Made by a program: the position numbers and the translations under genes | The notes under the pieces: generated by a model | Seen by the model: only the letters and a program-made list of their open reading frames with translations | The model's database searches: none | What the model was told of the DNA's origin: nothing | DNA from: Rhizopus arrhizus | Taxonomy: Eukaryota; Mucoromycota; Mucoromycetes; Mucorales; Rhizopodaceae | Direction: 5' to 3' | NCBI GenBank assembly: GCA_024220505.1 | Contig: JAKZZE010000001.1 | Span: 3,162,001 to 3,226,000 of the forward strand | DNA length: 64,000 nt | Part shown: one piece after another, positions 42,533-51,196 of the stretch | Layout of the letters: each line of letters opens with the position of its first letter | Position numbering within the stretch: the stretch's first letter is position 1

Positions 42533-42866
42533 TGAGATATTTGCAGATAATAAAGTGAGAAAAAAGAAAGGAAATAGTACTTGAAAACTAGTGAATGAGT
42601 CTCTATGTAACCTCTTTATTAGATTTCAAGACGAGAGAGAGAACCCATTTAATCAAACTACGCCTTTATATAGGAAATGAAATTATTCAGGGACCGAAGT
42701 GAGTTCAAGGTCAATTTTAGTATTGAGCTTGAACAATATAAACATTGTATATGAGCTTTTAAGGAATATGTAATAAGTAATATTATGTATTCAGTACTTG
42801 TTATTTCTTATATAAGATCTGAGTAATCTCATACGAATAATAGTATTTAATGAGGTAAATACGACA
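42533..42866 (-). repeat. 5' LTR of element B
   Basis: 334 bp, no difference seen against 36590-36923. Directly inside it, on the minus strand, is a T7 tract (42526-42532) followed by GAATGAATTC, at the primer-binding position. Confidence 0.92.
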
Positions 42867-43206
42867 TACATGTCGCAAGTGGTCTTCCCTGCTATACAGG
42901 ATAGAACCGACCTTTACACCAAAAGGCAAAAAGAAAAAGCTGACAGCAAAAATCGTCAGTCCACATTCCCGGAAGGAAGTTACGTAATGGTGCGTGACAG
43001 AGAGCAGTACAATAGTCTCTCCCCGGCTTACAAAGGTCCATATCGTGTTGTACGTCAAGTACAAGGTGGTGCTTATATACTTCGTGATGTTGACGAAACG
43101 CTCATGTCTCGAAATTATTCTCCAGAAGAATTAAAGATCATTTCACAGGATGAAGTCATTCCAAAAGATGAATTGTACGAAATGGAGGCAATCATCAATC
43201 ATAGAG
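42867..43206 (+). pseudogene. element E integrase C-terminus and chromodomain start
   Basis: The open sequence reads SQVVFPAIQDRTDLY, then YKGPYRVVRQVQGGAYILRD (the integrase C-terminal fold seen in A, B and C) and the start of a chromodomain (YEMEAIINHR). It is cut on the left by the LTR of B and on the right by element C, whose 5-bp duplication TAGAG lies at 43202-43206. The frame resumes at 49077. Upstream parts of element E are not found on the far side of B, so they were lost. Confidence 0.85.
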
Positions 43207-43602
43207 TGTGGTATTTACACATATAATAAAGTAATACTGTAAATTACTACGAACAATGATCATCCAAATTAGGAATATCGGACATTGTATTATGCCACGT
43301 CAAATAAAATCATATCCCGATCCACTCCAGAATATTCTAACAAGTTCCTGAATCAGGATTAATAATTACTTCTTGATAAAAGATGTTAAACAATACCAAT
43401 CATATAATTAACGCATCGTCTAATATCGATTAATAATCAATAATCATATACTGTGAATACTATTATTTAGCCGTGGATAGAAAAGTATAAATACCCTCAT
43501 ATTTTTAACTTGAATAAAGGACAACCTACTTTGAGTCTCACTTATTTTTATATTTGTTGATTGACTTAGTACTTTTTTATATTATAAACCCTAAATATCA
43601 CA
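43207..43602 (+). repeat. 5' LTR of element C
   Basis: 396 bp, TGTGGTATTTACAC...AAATATCACA, with TATA (AGTATAAATACC) and a following GAATAAAGG. The next bases are a T7 tract and AAGTGAATAC at the primer-binding position. Confidence 0.95.
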
Positions 43603-43644
43603 TTTTTTTAAGTGAATACACTACGCTATTGTTCTAAAATCAAG

Positions 43645-46600
43645 ATGTCTGCTACTGGTAACTCTACTCCTGCTACTCCCAATGCTTCTGCTCCCATTGA
43701 CTACGCCATGGAACTGATCAACTCTCCTGAGCAAGCTGCTGATGCCGTCTTAAAGGAAACAGAAGATTACACTAGCTCTTTAAATGAGTTATCTATAAAT
43801 GAAGATAACCGAGCCAATTCCTCTTCTTCTGAAGACAACTTATTGGAAATGAAAAATGCTAAAAGAATGGCATATGACCTTCTTGAACGAGTTCGAGTGG
43901 AACTCACTCGTATGTATGCAAATCCTCAGGCTTCTATGGAGGAAATTAACAAAGGAAGAGAGGTAGTTCAACAGGCTAAATACCGATATAACGGTATAGT
44001 TGAATTATACAATGAATGCAAGAAAAATAGGATGCATAAGCCTATGCTATCTCACGCTGGGAACTCTAGATCTGCTTTCAATAAGGAACATGCGTCACAA
44101 GACGAGTGGTCAAGTTTCAATAACAGCAAGATCAGCCGCTCTGAGCTTCCCATTCTTCATCTTTCGGTGGACAAGAAGGATTCTGACCCTGCTGACTGGA
44201 AATATTTCAACACAGTAGAAATATTTTTCAAGACATTTGAGCGCATTTTCAGGATCAATCAAGTCAATATCTTGGTCCACTGGCGTGACTACATGGCTTT
44301 ATCCATTGGTGAAGCCAATTTAGATTGGTACCAAGAGACGATCGAATCACATAATCCTTCGTACTCTTGGGAAGAAGCCAAGGACATAATACGCAAGCAC
44401 TTTGAAAACCCTGCTAAGGCAATTGAAATGTTTGGACGCCTACTTTCATCCAAGCAAAGAAACAATGAAACGGTGTCTGACTTCACTGCTCGCTTCAACC
44501 GCCTTGCTCAAACTGCCCAATGTACGGATTCAAACATGCTTGCACGTATATACATCAACTCTCTTCATGATGATTTAAACCTTCATATAAGAACGGTACT
44601 GTCATCCAACTATGGTGCTACTTTCCTGCAAGATATAAACTCAATTCGGGAAGTGGAAAAACTTGCTTCTGGTCTGGAAGTACACAAGCATCAACCTCAT
44701 GCTGCTTCCGCCCCATACAAGAGCTCTAAAAGTGAACGCCATGGTTTCAAGGCTGCAAAAAGAGGTCATTCTGAGTCCTCAAATGGTGACTTTATAAAGA
44801 AACAAAAGAGTTCTAATGGTCACTTCACCTCTTCAAGTTCTTCTGACTCCTCCAATCCCAAAAAGTGTCTATATTGTAAAGATACATGGTTCAAGGGACA
44901 TAAGTGCATGGAATTCTTTGCTCAAAAGAATAAAAGCACAATAAGAAAGATAGAAAAACGAAAAAAAGAAGTTAAAAAATTTGATCACCCCTCTACTAAG
45001 GCATGGAATGAATTTGCCAAGAGACAATCAAATAACAAGAAATCTAGTACTGATGATGAGCTAGAGGATAAAATGCAACTTGGTAAGTGCATAAGAGCAA
45101 TAAAACAAGAAAAAAATGACTTGTTGACTCACAATTCCTTTTCTTTATATACTCCTATTATCATCCAGACGAATAGAGCACTTGGTTTGATTGACACTGG
45201 TGCAGAAATATCAGTTATAAATAGAAAATTTATTGAAATAAATAAAGTTAAATTCTATCATAAAACTGGTCTTATTAATTTAGCTGGAAAAGACAATGTT
45301 GTAAAAAGAATTGGTATTACTGAACCACTTGAATTAAAGTATAATGGAAAAACATTCCATCATTCATTTGAGATTATGGATTTTAACGAAGATGACAAAA
45401 GTGATGTCATTCTTGGACTTGATATCTTAAGTCATTTGGGTATTGCTCTCACTGGAGTCGCTCATAATTGGGATGATAATGAAGTCATCTTTGATGATTC
45501 AATTGATGACACTGTTAAACCCAACAACTCTCCTGCTGGCACTGAGCATGAACGAACCCAGTTCATAGAAAAAATTCAGCCTTTACTTACTGAAAATATG
45601 AACATACCCAAAGATGCATTCTGCACAGTACCTGAATCCATAATCCACTTACCCACGGAAAAAGGAAAAATTGTAAATCATAAGCAATATCCCATAGCGT
45701 ATAAATTGAAACCTGTCTTGGATGAAGCCATCAATAAATGGTTGGACAATGGTACCATCACAAAAGCTCCTGTAAATACAGCCTGGAATTCTCCATTAAC
45801 TTTAGCTGATAAAAAGGATGCAAATGGAAATAAAACTGGAAAAAGACCATGTCTAGATCCTCGACATATAAATGCTCTATTACCAGATGATAAATTTCCT
45901 ATACCTCTCATAACGGATATTTTTCATGAATTATCTGGATCCTCAATCTTCACTACCTTGGATTTAACTGCTGCGTTTCATCGTTTTAAAATTCATGATG
46001 AAGACCAACCTAAAACCGCATTTACATATAACGGTCAGCAGTATATGTTTGTTGGTGCTCCTTTTGGGATAAAATTCCTATCAAACGTATTCCAAAGAGT
46101 GATGACGCAGATATTTAAAGACATGCCCTTTGTACGAACTTTCATTGACGATACTGTTATAATGTCAAAAAATATGGAAGAACATGCTGTACATGTAAAA
46201 GCTGCCATAGAAGCGCTTACCAGGGTGAATCTCGTTCTCAACGTTGATAAATGTCATTTTGCACAAAACTGTGTTTATTTACTCGGTTTTTGTATTTCTG
46301 CTAAAGGATCTTCGTTAGACACTCGTAAGCTAACAAATATTGAGGAATGGCCTAAACCTACATGTGGCACTGATGTTCAGCGATTCTTAGGTGTTGTAAA
46401 CTATTTTCGCGAACACATTCCTAAAGCAGCCATGTTAACTGCTCCTTTAGATCATCTTCGTAACAGCAAAATAATAACTGAAAAGGATTTGACACCATTG
46501 CATCAAACTCATTTTGAGGCAATAAAGAAAGTTTTACTTTCTAATGTGGTATTAAGTCAACCTGATCTCCAACAGCCATTCTTTGTTGCAACTGATGCTT

Positions 46601-48648
46601 CAAATTACTGTATTGGTGCTGTGCTATATCAAGAACAAGTGGAGTTGACATCTAATGTTGATTCTACAGATGTAGCTAAAAACGATAATGTTTTAAAGAA
46701 CAAAGGAAAGAAAAAGACCACGATAAAATATATTGGTTTCATGGCACGTTCTCTTTCCAAGTCCGAGAGAAATTATAGTACCACGAAGAGAGAACTTTTA
46801 GCAATCGTATTTGCACTCAAAAAGTTTCATAAATTTTTATGGGGTAATCCTTTTACACTTTATACGGATCATAAAGCTCTGACTTATCTTCATACACAAA
46901 AATATGCAAATACCATGATGATGAATTGGTTTGATACCATTCTCGATTACCAATTTAAGGTAATTCATCTTCCTGGTATGGATAACATATTACCTGACCA
47001 TTTATCTCGCCTTTTCCCTACGGATCAAATGCTGAGGGGGAGTGAACAGGATACTAGAGCTAAAAATGGCATTATACATACAGCAATAAGAGCTATAAGA
47101 TCAAATAATCGTAAAAAATTCACAGTAAAAAAACCTGCACAACATAAGCAGTGTGACTATATGACTCCTCCTGAAAATGAAAGGAAGCAACTGATGTTAA
47201 GGGCTCACCTAATGGGTCACTTTGGTGCTGAAAATATAGTAAAAGTATTACATAATGACGGATTGCACTGGAAAAACATGATAGTCGACGCAGTCGAACT
47301 TGTTAAATCATGTGTTGCTTGTCAAAAGCATAATATAACCAGAAAAGGGTATCATCCTCTAAGACCAGTATACACATATCTACCTGGTGATCACTGGTCA
47401 ATGGATTTAGCTGAATTACCCACAACTCCGAATGACAATAAATACTTATTAGTGCTATTAGACATATGCACACGATTCTGTATTCTAAGGTGTTTACCAA
47501 ATAAGAAAGCCAAAACTATTGCTGGAACTCTTGTTCAAGTTTTTAGTGACTTTGGTTACCCACGTATTTTACAATCAGACAACGGAACCGAATTTAAAAA
47601 TGTCACAATGAAACTGTTAACTGAAAGTACAGGCATAGATCACAGACTTATCTCACCTTATCATCCGCAAGCAAATGGCAGTGCGGAAAGATGGGTTAAG
47701 ACTGCTAAGATTGCTATTGCTAAATCAGTACAAGGAACAGGACAAGACTGGGACTTTTATGTACCTAGTGTACAGTTATTTATAAATAACAAAGTATCTA
47801 AAAGACTCAACACTCCACCTTTTTCTTTGATGTTTGCGAGAAAAATGAACGGATTCGAAGATTACCGAAAAAAGGATCCTAAGAAAGCCGTACCGCTCTC
47901 ATACGAAGAATTGTTGGAAAGAATTGATCATATGAATCAAGTAGTCTTCCCAGCCATTAAAGATAAAACTGACAAGTATGTTGAAAACATGAAAAAGCAG
48001 TTTGAAAAGCATAACACAATAGTTGATGACTTCAAAGAAGGAAGTCATGTCATGGCTAAAGTTCCTACTATGACTGGTTCATTAAATCCTGTATATGATG
48101 GCCCATACACAGTGGTTCGTAAAACCAGAGGTGGATCCTACGTGCTCCAGGACGAAATGGGGTTACTAATGTCTCGAGACTATACTCCTTCCGAATTAAA
48201 ACCAATTGATCTGCATAATATAAATGAGGACAATGAAGAGGCTTATGAAATCGAAGGAATCATAGATCACAGAGGCAGCGGTAATAACAGAGAGTTCAAA
48301 GTACGTTGGAAAGGGTATAGTAAGGATGAAGATTCATGGCTTACGCCTGATAAAATCACTCATACCTCTACCATTGAGAACTATATGAAAAGAATGGGAT
48401 TACATCCACAAAATAAATTCAAGAGAGGTCTCATAAAAAATAAGCCTTTAATACATAAACACAATAATGAAAAGGGAATTTTACATAAAGCTATAGAATC
48501 ACTTAAATCACTCTATGATAAAGACACCAAAGTTAATCAGGATAATAAATATAAATTATCTAAAGACATAGACAAGACCCATAATAAAACTAAAAGAAAA
48601 GCCACAGATATTAACGACTTAAGACGAAGCAAAAGAAATCGTACATAA
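43645..48648 (+). CDS. Gag-Pol polyprotein of element C
   Basis: 1667 codons from the first ATG; the frame is open upstream to a GTG at 43612. Domains in order: Gag (to about 400), zinc-knuckle variant CLYCKDTWFKGHKC near 407, aspartic protease (LIDTGAEISVI) near 515, and RT with a FIDDTVIM active site near 832. RNase H follows (FVATDASNYCIGA near 978, YTDHKAL near 1072). The integrase has an HHCC finger (HLMGHFG...CVACQKHN near 1187-1225) and catalytic D, D, E (SMDLAEL, LQSDNGTEF, NGSAERWV near 1252, 1310, 1343). It ends with a chromodomain (FKVRWKGYSKDEDSWLTPDK near 1533-1585) and a basic tail. No stop or frameshift. A single Gag-Pol frame means Gag and Pol are not separated by a frameshift site; how their ratio is set is not visible. 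Confidence 0.95.
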   Translation: MSATGNSTPATPNASAPIDYAMELINSPEQAADAVLKETEDYTSSLNELSINEDNRANSSSSEDNLLEMKNAKRMAYDLLERVRVELTRMYANPQASMEEINKGREVVQQAKYRYNGIVELYNECKKNRMHKPMLSHAGNSRSAFNKEHASQDEWSSFNNSKISRSELPILHLSVDKKDSDPADWKYFNTVEIFFKTFERIFRINQVNILVHWRDYMALSIGEANLDWYQETIESHNPSYSWEEAKDIIRKHFENPAKAIEMFGRLLSSKQRNNETVSDFTARFNRLAQTAQCTDSNMLARIYINSLHDDLNLHIRTVLSSNYGATFLQDINSIREVEKLASGLEVHKHQPHAASAPYKSSKSERHGFKAAKRGHSESSNGDFIKKQKSSNGHFTSSSSSDSSNPKKCLYCKDTWFKGHKCMEFFAQKNKSTIRKIEKRKKEVKKFDHPSTKAWNEFAKRQSNNKKSSTDDELEDKMQLGKCIRAIKQEKNDLLTHNSFSLYTPIIIQTNRALGLIDTGAEISVINRKFIEINKVKFYHKTGLINLAGKDNVVKRIGITEPLELKYNGKTFHHSFEIMDFNEDDKSDVILGLDILSHLGIALTGVAHNWDDNEVIFDDSIDDTVKPNNSPAGTEHERTQFIEKIQPLLTENMNIPKDAFCTVPESIIHLPTEKGKIVNHKQYPIAYKLKPVLDEAINKWLDNGTITKAPVNTAWNSPLTLADKKDANGNKTGKRPCLDPRHINALLPDDKFPIPLITDIFHELSGSSIFTTLDLTAAFHRFKIHDEDQPKTAFTYNGQQYMFVGAPFGIKFLSNVFQRVMTQIFKDMPFVRTFIDDTVIMSKNMEEHAVHVKAAIEALTRVNLVLNVDKCHFAQNCVYLLGFCISAKGSSLDTRKLTNIEEWPKPTCGTDVQRFLGVVNYFREHIPKAAMLTAPLDHLRNSKIITEKDLTPLHQTHFEAIKKVLLSNVVLSQPDLQQPFFVATDASNYCIGAVLYQEQVELTSNVDSTDVAKNDNVLKNKGKKKTTIKYIGFMARSLSKSERNYSTTKRELLAIVFALKKFHKFLWGNPFTLYTDHKALTYLHTQKYANTMMMNWFDTILDYQFKVIHLPGMDNILPDHLSRLFPTDQMLRGSEQDTRAKNGIIHTAIRAIRSNNRKKFTVKKPAQHKQCDYMTPPENERKQLMLRAHLMGHFGAENIVKVLHNDGLHWKNMIVDAVELVKSCVACQKHNITRKGYHPLRPVYTYLPGDHWSMDLAELPTTPNDNKYLLVLLDICTRFCILRCLPNKKAKTIAGTLVQVFSDFGYPRILQSDNGTEFKNVTMKLLTESTGIDHRLISPYHPQANGSAERWVKTAKIAIAKSVQGTGQDWDFYVPSVQLFINNKVSKRLNTPPFSLMFARKMNGFEDYRKKDPKKAVPLSYEELLERIDHMNQVVFPAIKDKTDKYVENMKKQFEKHNTIVDDFKEGSHVMAKVPTMTGSLNPVYDGPYTVVRKTRGGSYVLQDEMGLLMSRDYTPSELKPIDLHNINEDNEEAYEIEGIIDHRGSGNNREFKVRWKGYSKDEDSWLTPDKITHTSTIENYMKRMGLHPQNKFKRGLIKNKPLIHKHNNEKGILHKAIESLKSLYDKDTKVNQDNKYKLSKDIDKTHNKTKRKATDINDLRRSKRNRT

Positions 48649-48668
48649 ATAAACGATTGTCCCAATCT

Positions 48669-48680
48669 GGCAGGGAGGGA
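48669..48680 (+). promoter_or_regulatory. polypurine tract of element C
   Basis: GGCAGGGAGGGA lies directly before the 3' LTR and would prime plus-strand DNA synthesis. Similar G-rich tracts precede the 3' LTRs of A, B, E and F. Confidence 0.75.
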
Positions 48681-49076
48681 TGTGGTATTTACACATATAA
48701 TAAAGTAATACTGTAAATTACTACGAACAATGATCATCCAAATTAGGAATATCGGACATTGTATTATGCCACGTCAAATAAAATCATATCCCGATCCACT
48801 CCAGAATATTCTAACAAGTTCCTGAATCAGGATTAATAATTACTTCTTGATAAAAGATGTTAAACAATACCAATCATATAATTAACGCATCGTCTAATAT
48901 CGATTAATAATCAATAATCATATACTGTGAATACTATTATTTAGCCGTGGATAGAAAAGTATAAATACCCTCATATTTTTAACTTGAATAAAGGACAACC
49001 TACTTTGAGTCTCACTTATTTTTATATTTGTTGATTGACTTAGTACTTTTTTATATTATAAACCCTAAATATCACA
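48681..49076 (+). repeat. 3' LTR of element C
   Basis: 396 bp, no difference seen from the 5' LTR. It is followed by the second copy of TAGAG and then the rest of the element E chromodomain. Confidence 0.95.
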
Positions 49077-49561
49077 TAGAGGCGAACCTGGAAACAGGGA
49101 ATATCTCGTACGCTGGAAAAATTACAGCAAAGACGATGATAGCTGGTTAACTGCTGAAGCATTTACTGATCCCGAGTCCATTAACATTTATTGGCGCAAA
49201 CTGGGTAAATCCATAAACCAAAAGGGTGAAGTAGTAAAAAAGAAAAATAATGAGGCTGAAAAGAATAAAAAGCAAAAATTGCCCTCAGACTACACCCCTA
49301 GTAAATTATTGACTACGACAAGCATGAATGAACAGTCAAAGTCTGGAATCATGTCGCACAATAGACAATCTCACAATACAAAAGAAAAAAAGAAACGCCA
49401 ATCCAAACGTAATGGCAACACTTTATCCAGATATCCCAAACGAAGACTACACCAAAATCAAGAAAGCTCTGATCGAAGAACAGATCATCATGAAGGCTTC
49501 GTAAAAAATACCGTGACTGCAAATAATAATCTTAGGCACAGTAAGCGCATTAAGAGAAATT
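49077..49561 (+). pseudogene. element E chromodomain, second part, and C-terminal tail
   Basis: After the duplicated TAGAG the frame goes on with YLVRWKNYSKDDDSWLTAEA, the second half of the chromodomain. A long Lys/Asn/Ser-rich tail (KKKNNEAEKNKKQK and others) follows and ends with RHSKRIKRN and a TAG stop. Together with 42867-43206 it is the 3' end of a Ty3 chromovirus polyprotein interrupted only by element C. Confidence 0.87.
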
Positions 49562-49639
49562 AGGTCACACAAAAATTTATAGCTGTTCAAACACTTCCCA
49601 TTCAACTTCCAAACGTTGATACCAACTGGTAGGGGGTGA

Positions 49640-49849
49640 TGTCGTGTTTGGTCATTAATGATGTCTTTATTTATTATTTTATTATTGATCTCAGTCAAGC
49701 CTACGTCAGACTATATAATTAATAGTCAGACAATATAATCCAGGGTTCATTCTAAATTATTAGTTCCTATCCTTTTTCTTACTTAATAAATAGTAGTTGT
49801 TAGCTATTGACTTCTTACTGTTTTCATATTATAAGTACCAAACATCTCA
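49640..49849 (+). repeat. 3' LTR of element E
   Basis: 210 bp, TGTCGTGTTTGGTC...ACCAAACATCTCA, preceded by the purine tract GGTAGGGGGTGA. It ends inside the gag start of a minus-strand D element (next bases CCTCC). The 5' LTR of E was not found. Confidence 0.8.
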
Positions 49850-49925
49850 CCTCCTCTATGTTTGTTCTAAACACATCAGTTTCACCATGAGCGAAAGTAT
49901 TAGGAGCTTGATCTTCGTTAGCCAT
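49850..49925 (-). pseudogene. Gag start of a family D element
   Basis: On the minus strand an ATG at 49925 opens 25 codons (MANEDQAPNTFAHGETDVF...), 43 bp inside the D LTR, the usual gag position. The frame is cut at 49849 by the 3' LTR of element E. This shows that family D is an LTR retrotransposon, and that E inserted into D. Confidence 0.6.
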
Positions 49926-49968
49926 ATTTGATTTTTGTGATTGGGAGTTCAGAATTCGTTAAAAAAAA

Positions 49969-50308
49969 TGAAGTGTTTTAAGTATAAAAAATAGGACAAA
50001 GAAGAATTAACGAGACCGAACAATAGTTCTAAAGTCGAATACTTTTATTAAAGAAAGATTTCAAGGCTATTTATATTAGTTGAGCAAGACCTGAGATTAG
50101 ATGACAAAAATAGTTACGACCGATATGATTTGACATGTATAAGAAAAATTTTATAGACTGATGTTAATAATCAACTGTTGAGATGAAAGTGAAACTTGGC
50201 TGTTTAGGGCAGTGATAATTATCAGGTTCTATTCTTATTCAAACTCATTTGTAAAGATTTAGTCCAGAATGATAAGACTGTATCTTATTGACATGTCAAA
50301 ACATGACA
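49969..50308 (-). repeat. 5' LTR of the truncated D element
   Basis: 340 bp, almost identical to the solo LTR at 33576-33915. On the minus strand it is followed by a T8 tract (49961-49968) and AACGAATTC. The right flank (50309-50443) is AT-rich with nothing recognised. Confidence 0.92.
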
Positions 50309-50443
50309 TAAATAAACATAGCGAATTTTGAAAAATCATCATTGGCTTTTTTATGACTGTCTTTCCCTTTTTAAAAAGCTTGTACTTCAAGTACAGTCAA
50401 TCTCTTTAGTGTATTGTATGTATCTTTGTTGCCTTAATTAGTT

Positions 50444-50897
50444 TGTGTGATATCAAAGCTCTGGCGAATATACACACTGATTTATCCAAGAATAGAAAGG
50501 AACAAGAGAGGACGAGACTCGATAAAGAGATTGCTTTATTTAATAAGAAAATGATACTCTATTTATACTTTTCATACACGGATAATATTTCATGTCATGG
50601 ATTAATAATTAATGAGTATGATATAACTGATGACAAATAGATAATGGTTACGTGTTCTTCCATTGTTATCTTTGTCATCATAAGCATTTATCCATAGAAT
50701 ACTCGTATATGATTGACTGCGATTGACTGTGATTTAGTCCCTGGATTTAATATAATTTAACCGTGCAATTACGCAGCATCTTATTCTTAATGAAGATTTA
50801 TCCGAATTAACCTGTAGTCTATCTATTGGATATATTTTACATGTAGCTTATTAATACTGTTTTCATATCGAGTTATGAATGATGGATACATCACACA
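50444..50897 (-). repeat. possible solo LTR, family K
   Basis: 454 bp with inverted ends (TGTGTGAT...ATCACACA). On the minus strand it has AGTATAAATAGAG followed by AAATAAAGC, the promoter and poly(A) layout of the other LTRs here. Flanks (TAGTT and CGAAA) do not match and no second copy is in the window. The stretch 50898-51196 may hold the 5' UTR of LINE L4. Confidence 0.5.
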
Positions 50898-51196
50898 CGA
50901 AAATAAAAAGATATGAAGACAAATCGAACAGAGGTTGCTCGTATTTTTTCACCTACTGTATATGTTTTTTTGAGTTTTCTGATTATCTGTTGTTTTTGGT
51001 TTTCAGTGTGGAAAATTTTTGTATGAATCTACATAGCATCTGAATTCAGACACTGTCTGTATTCATACAGCTGTCTGTATTCATTCAATTCTTGTGGTAC
51101 AATTTTTTAATATTTTCCCATTGTGTGTGTTACACTGCAATGATTTAAATTCCGCCGTTTTATTCTTGTGTGTTACAATATTGTTTCTTTGTTTGT

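Larger units (their letters stand above)
36590..42866 (-). mobile_element. Ty3 chromovirus B, full length, minus strand
   Basis: LTRs of 334 bp at 42533-42866 (5') and 36590-36923 (3') appear identical. Internal order on the minus strand: T7 tract after the 5' LTR, gag-pro, RT, RNase H, integrase, chromodomain, an A53 run (36986-37038) and a purine tract GGTCGGGGGCTA before the 3' LTR. The flanking bases (TTAAC on the left, TACAT on the right) do not form a target duplication. Two single-base frameshifts break pol. Confidence 0.93.
43207..49076 (+). mobile_element. Ty3 chromovirus C, intact, with target duplication
   Basis: A 5870-bp element with 396-bp LTRs (43207-43602 and 48681-49076) that appear identical, one uninterrupted gag-pol frame, a purine tract GGCAGGGAGGGA before the 3' LTR, and TAGAG duplicated at 43202-43206 and 49077-49081. 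Everything a mobile chromovirus needs is visible. It inserted in the chromodomain coding region of element E. This is the youngest-looking element of the window. Confidence 0.96.

Noticed and set aside
43580..43620. Tf1-like self-priming by the 5' end of the RNA in element C
   Set aside because: The bases after the likely transcription start are not a convincing complement of the T7-AAGTGAAT site; only a few bases pair.
43612..43644. GTG at 43612 as start of the element C polyprotein
   Set aside because: An ATG at 43645 in the same frame follows a normal leader and matches the Gag starts of A and B.
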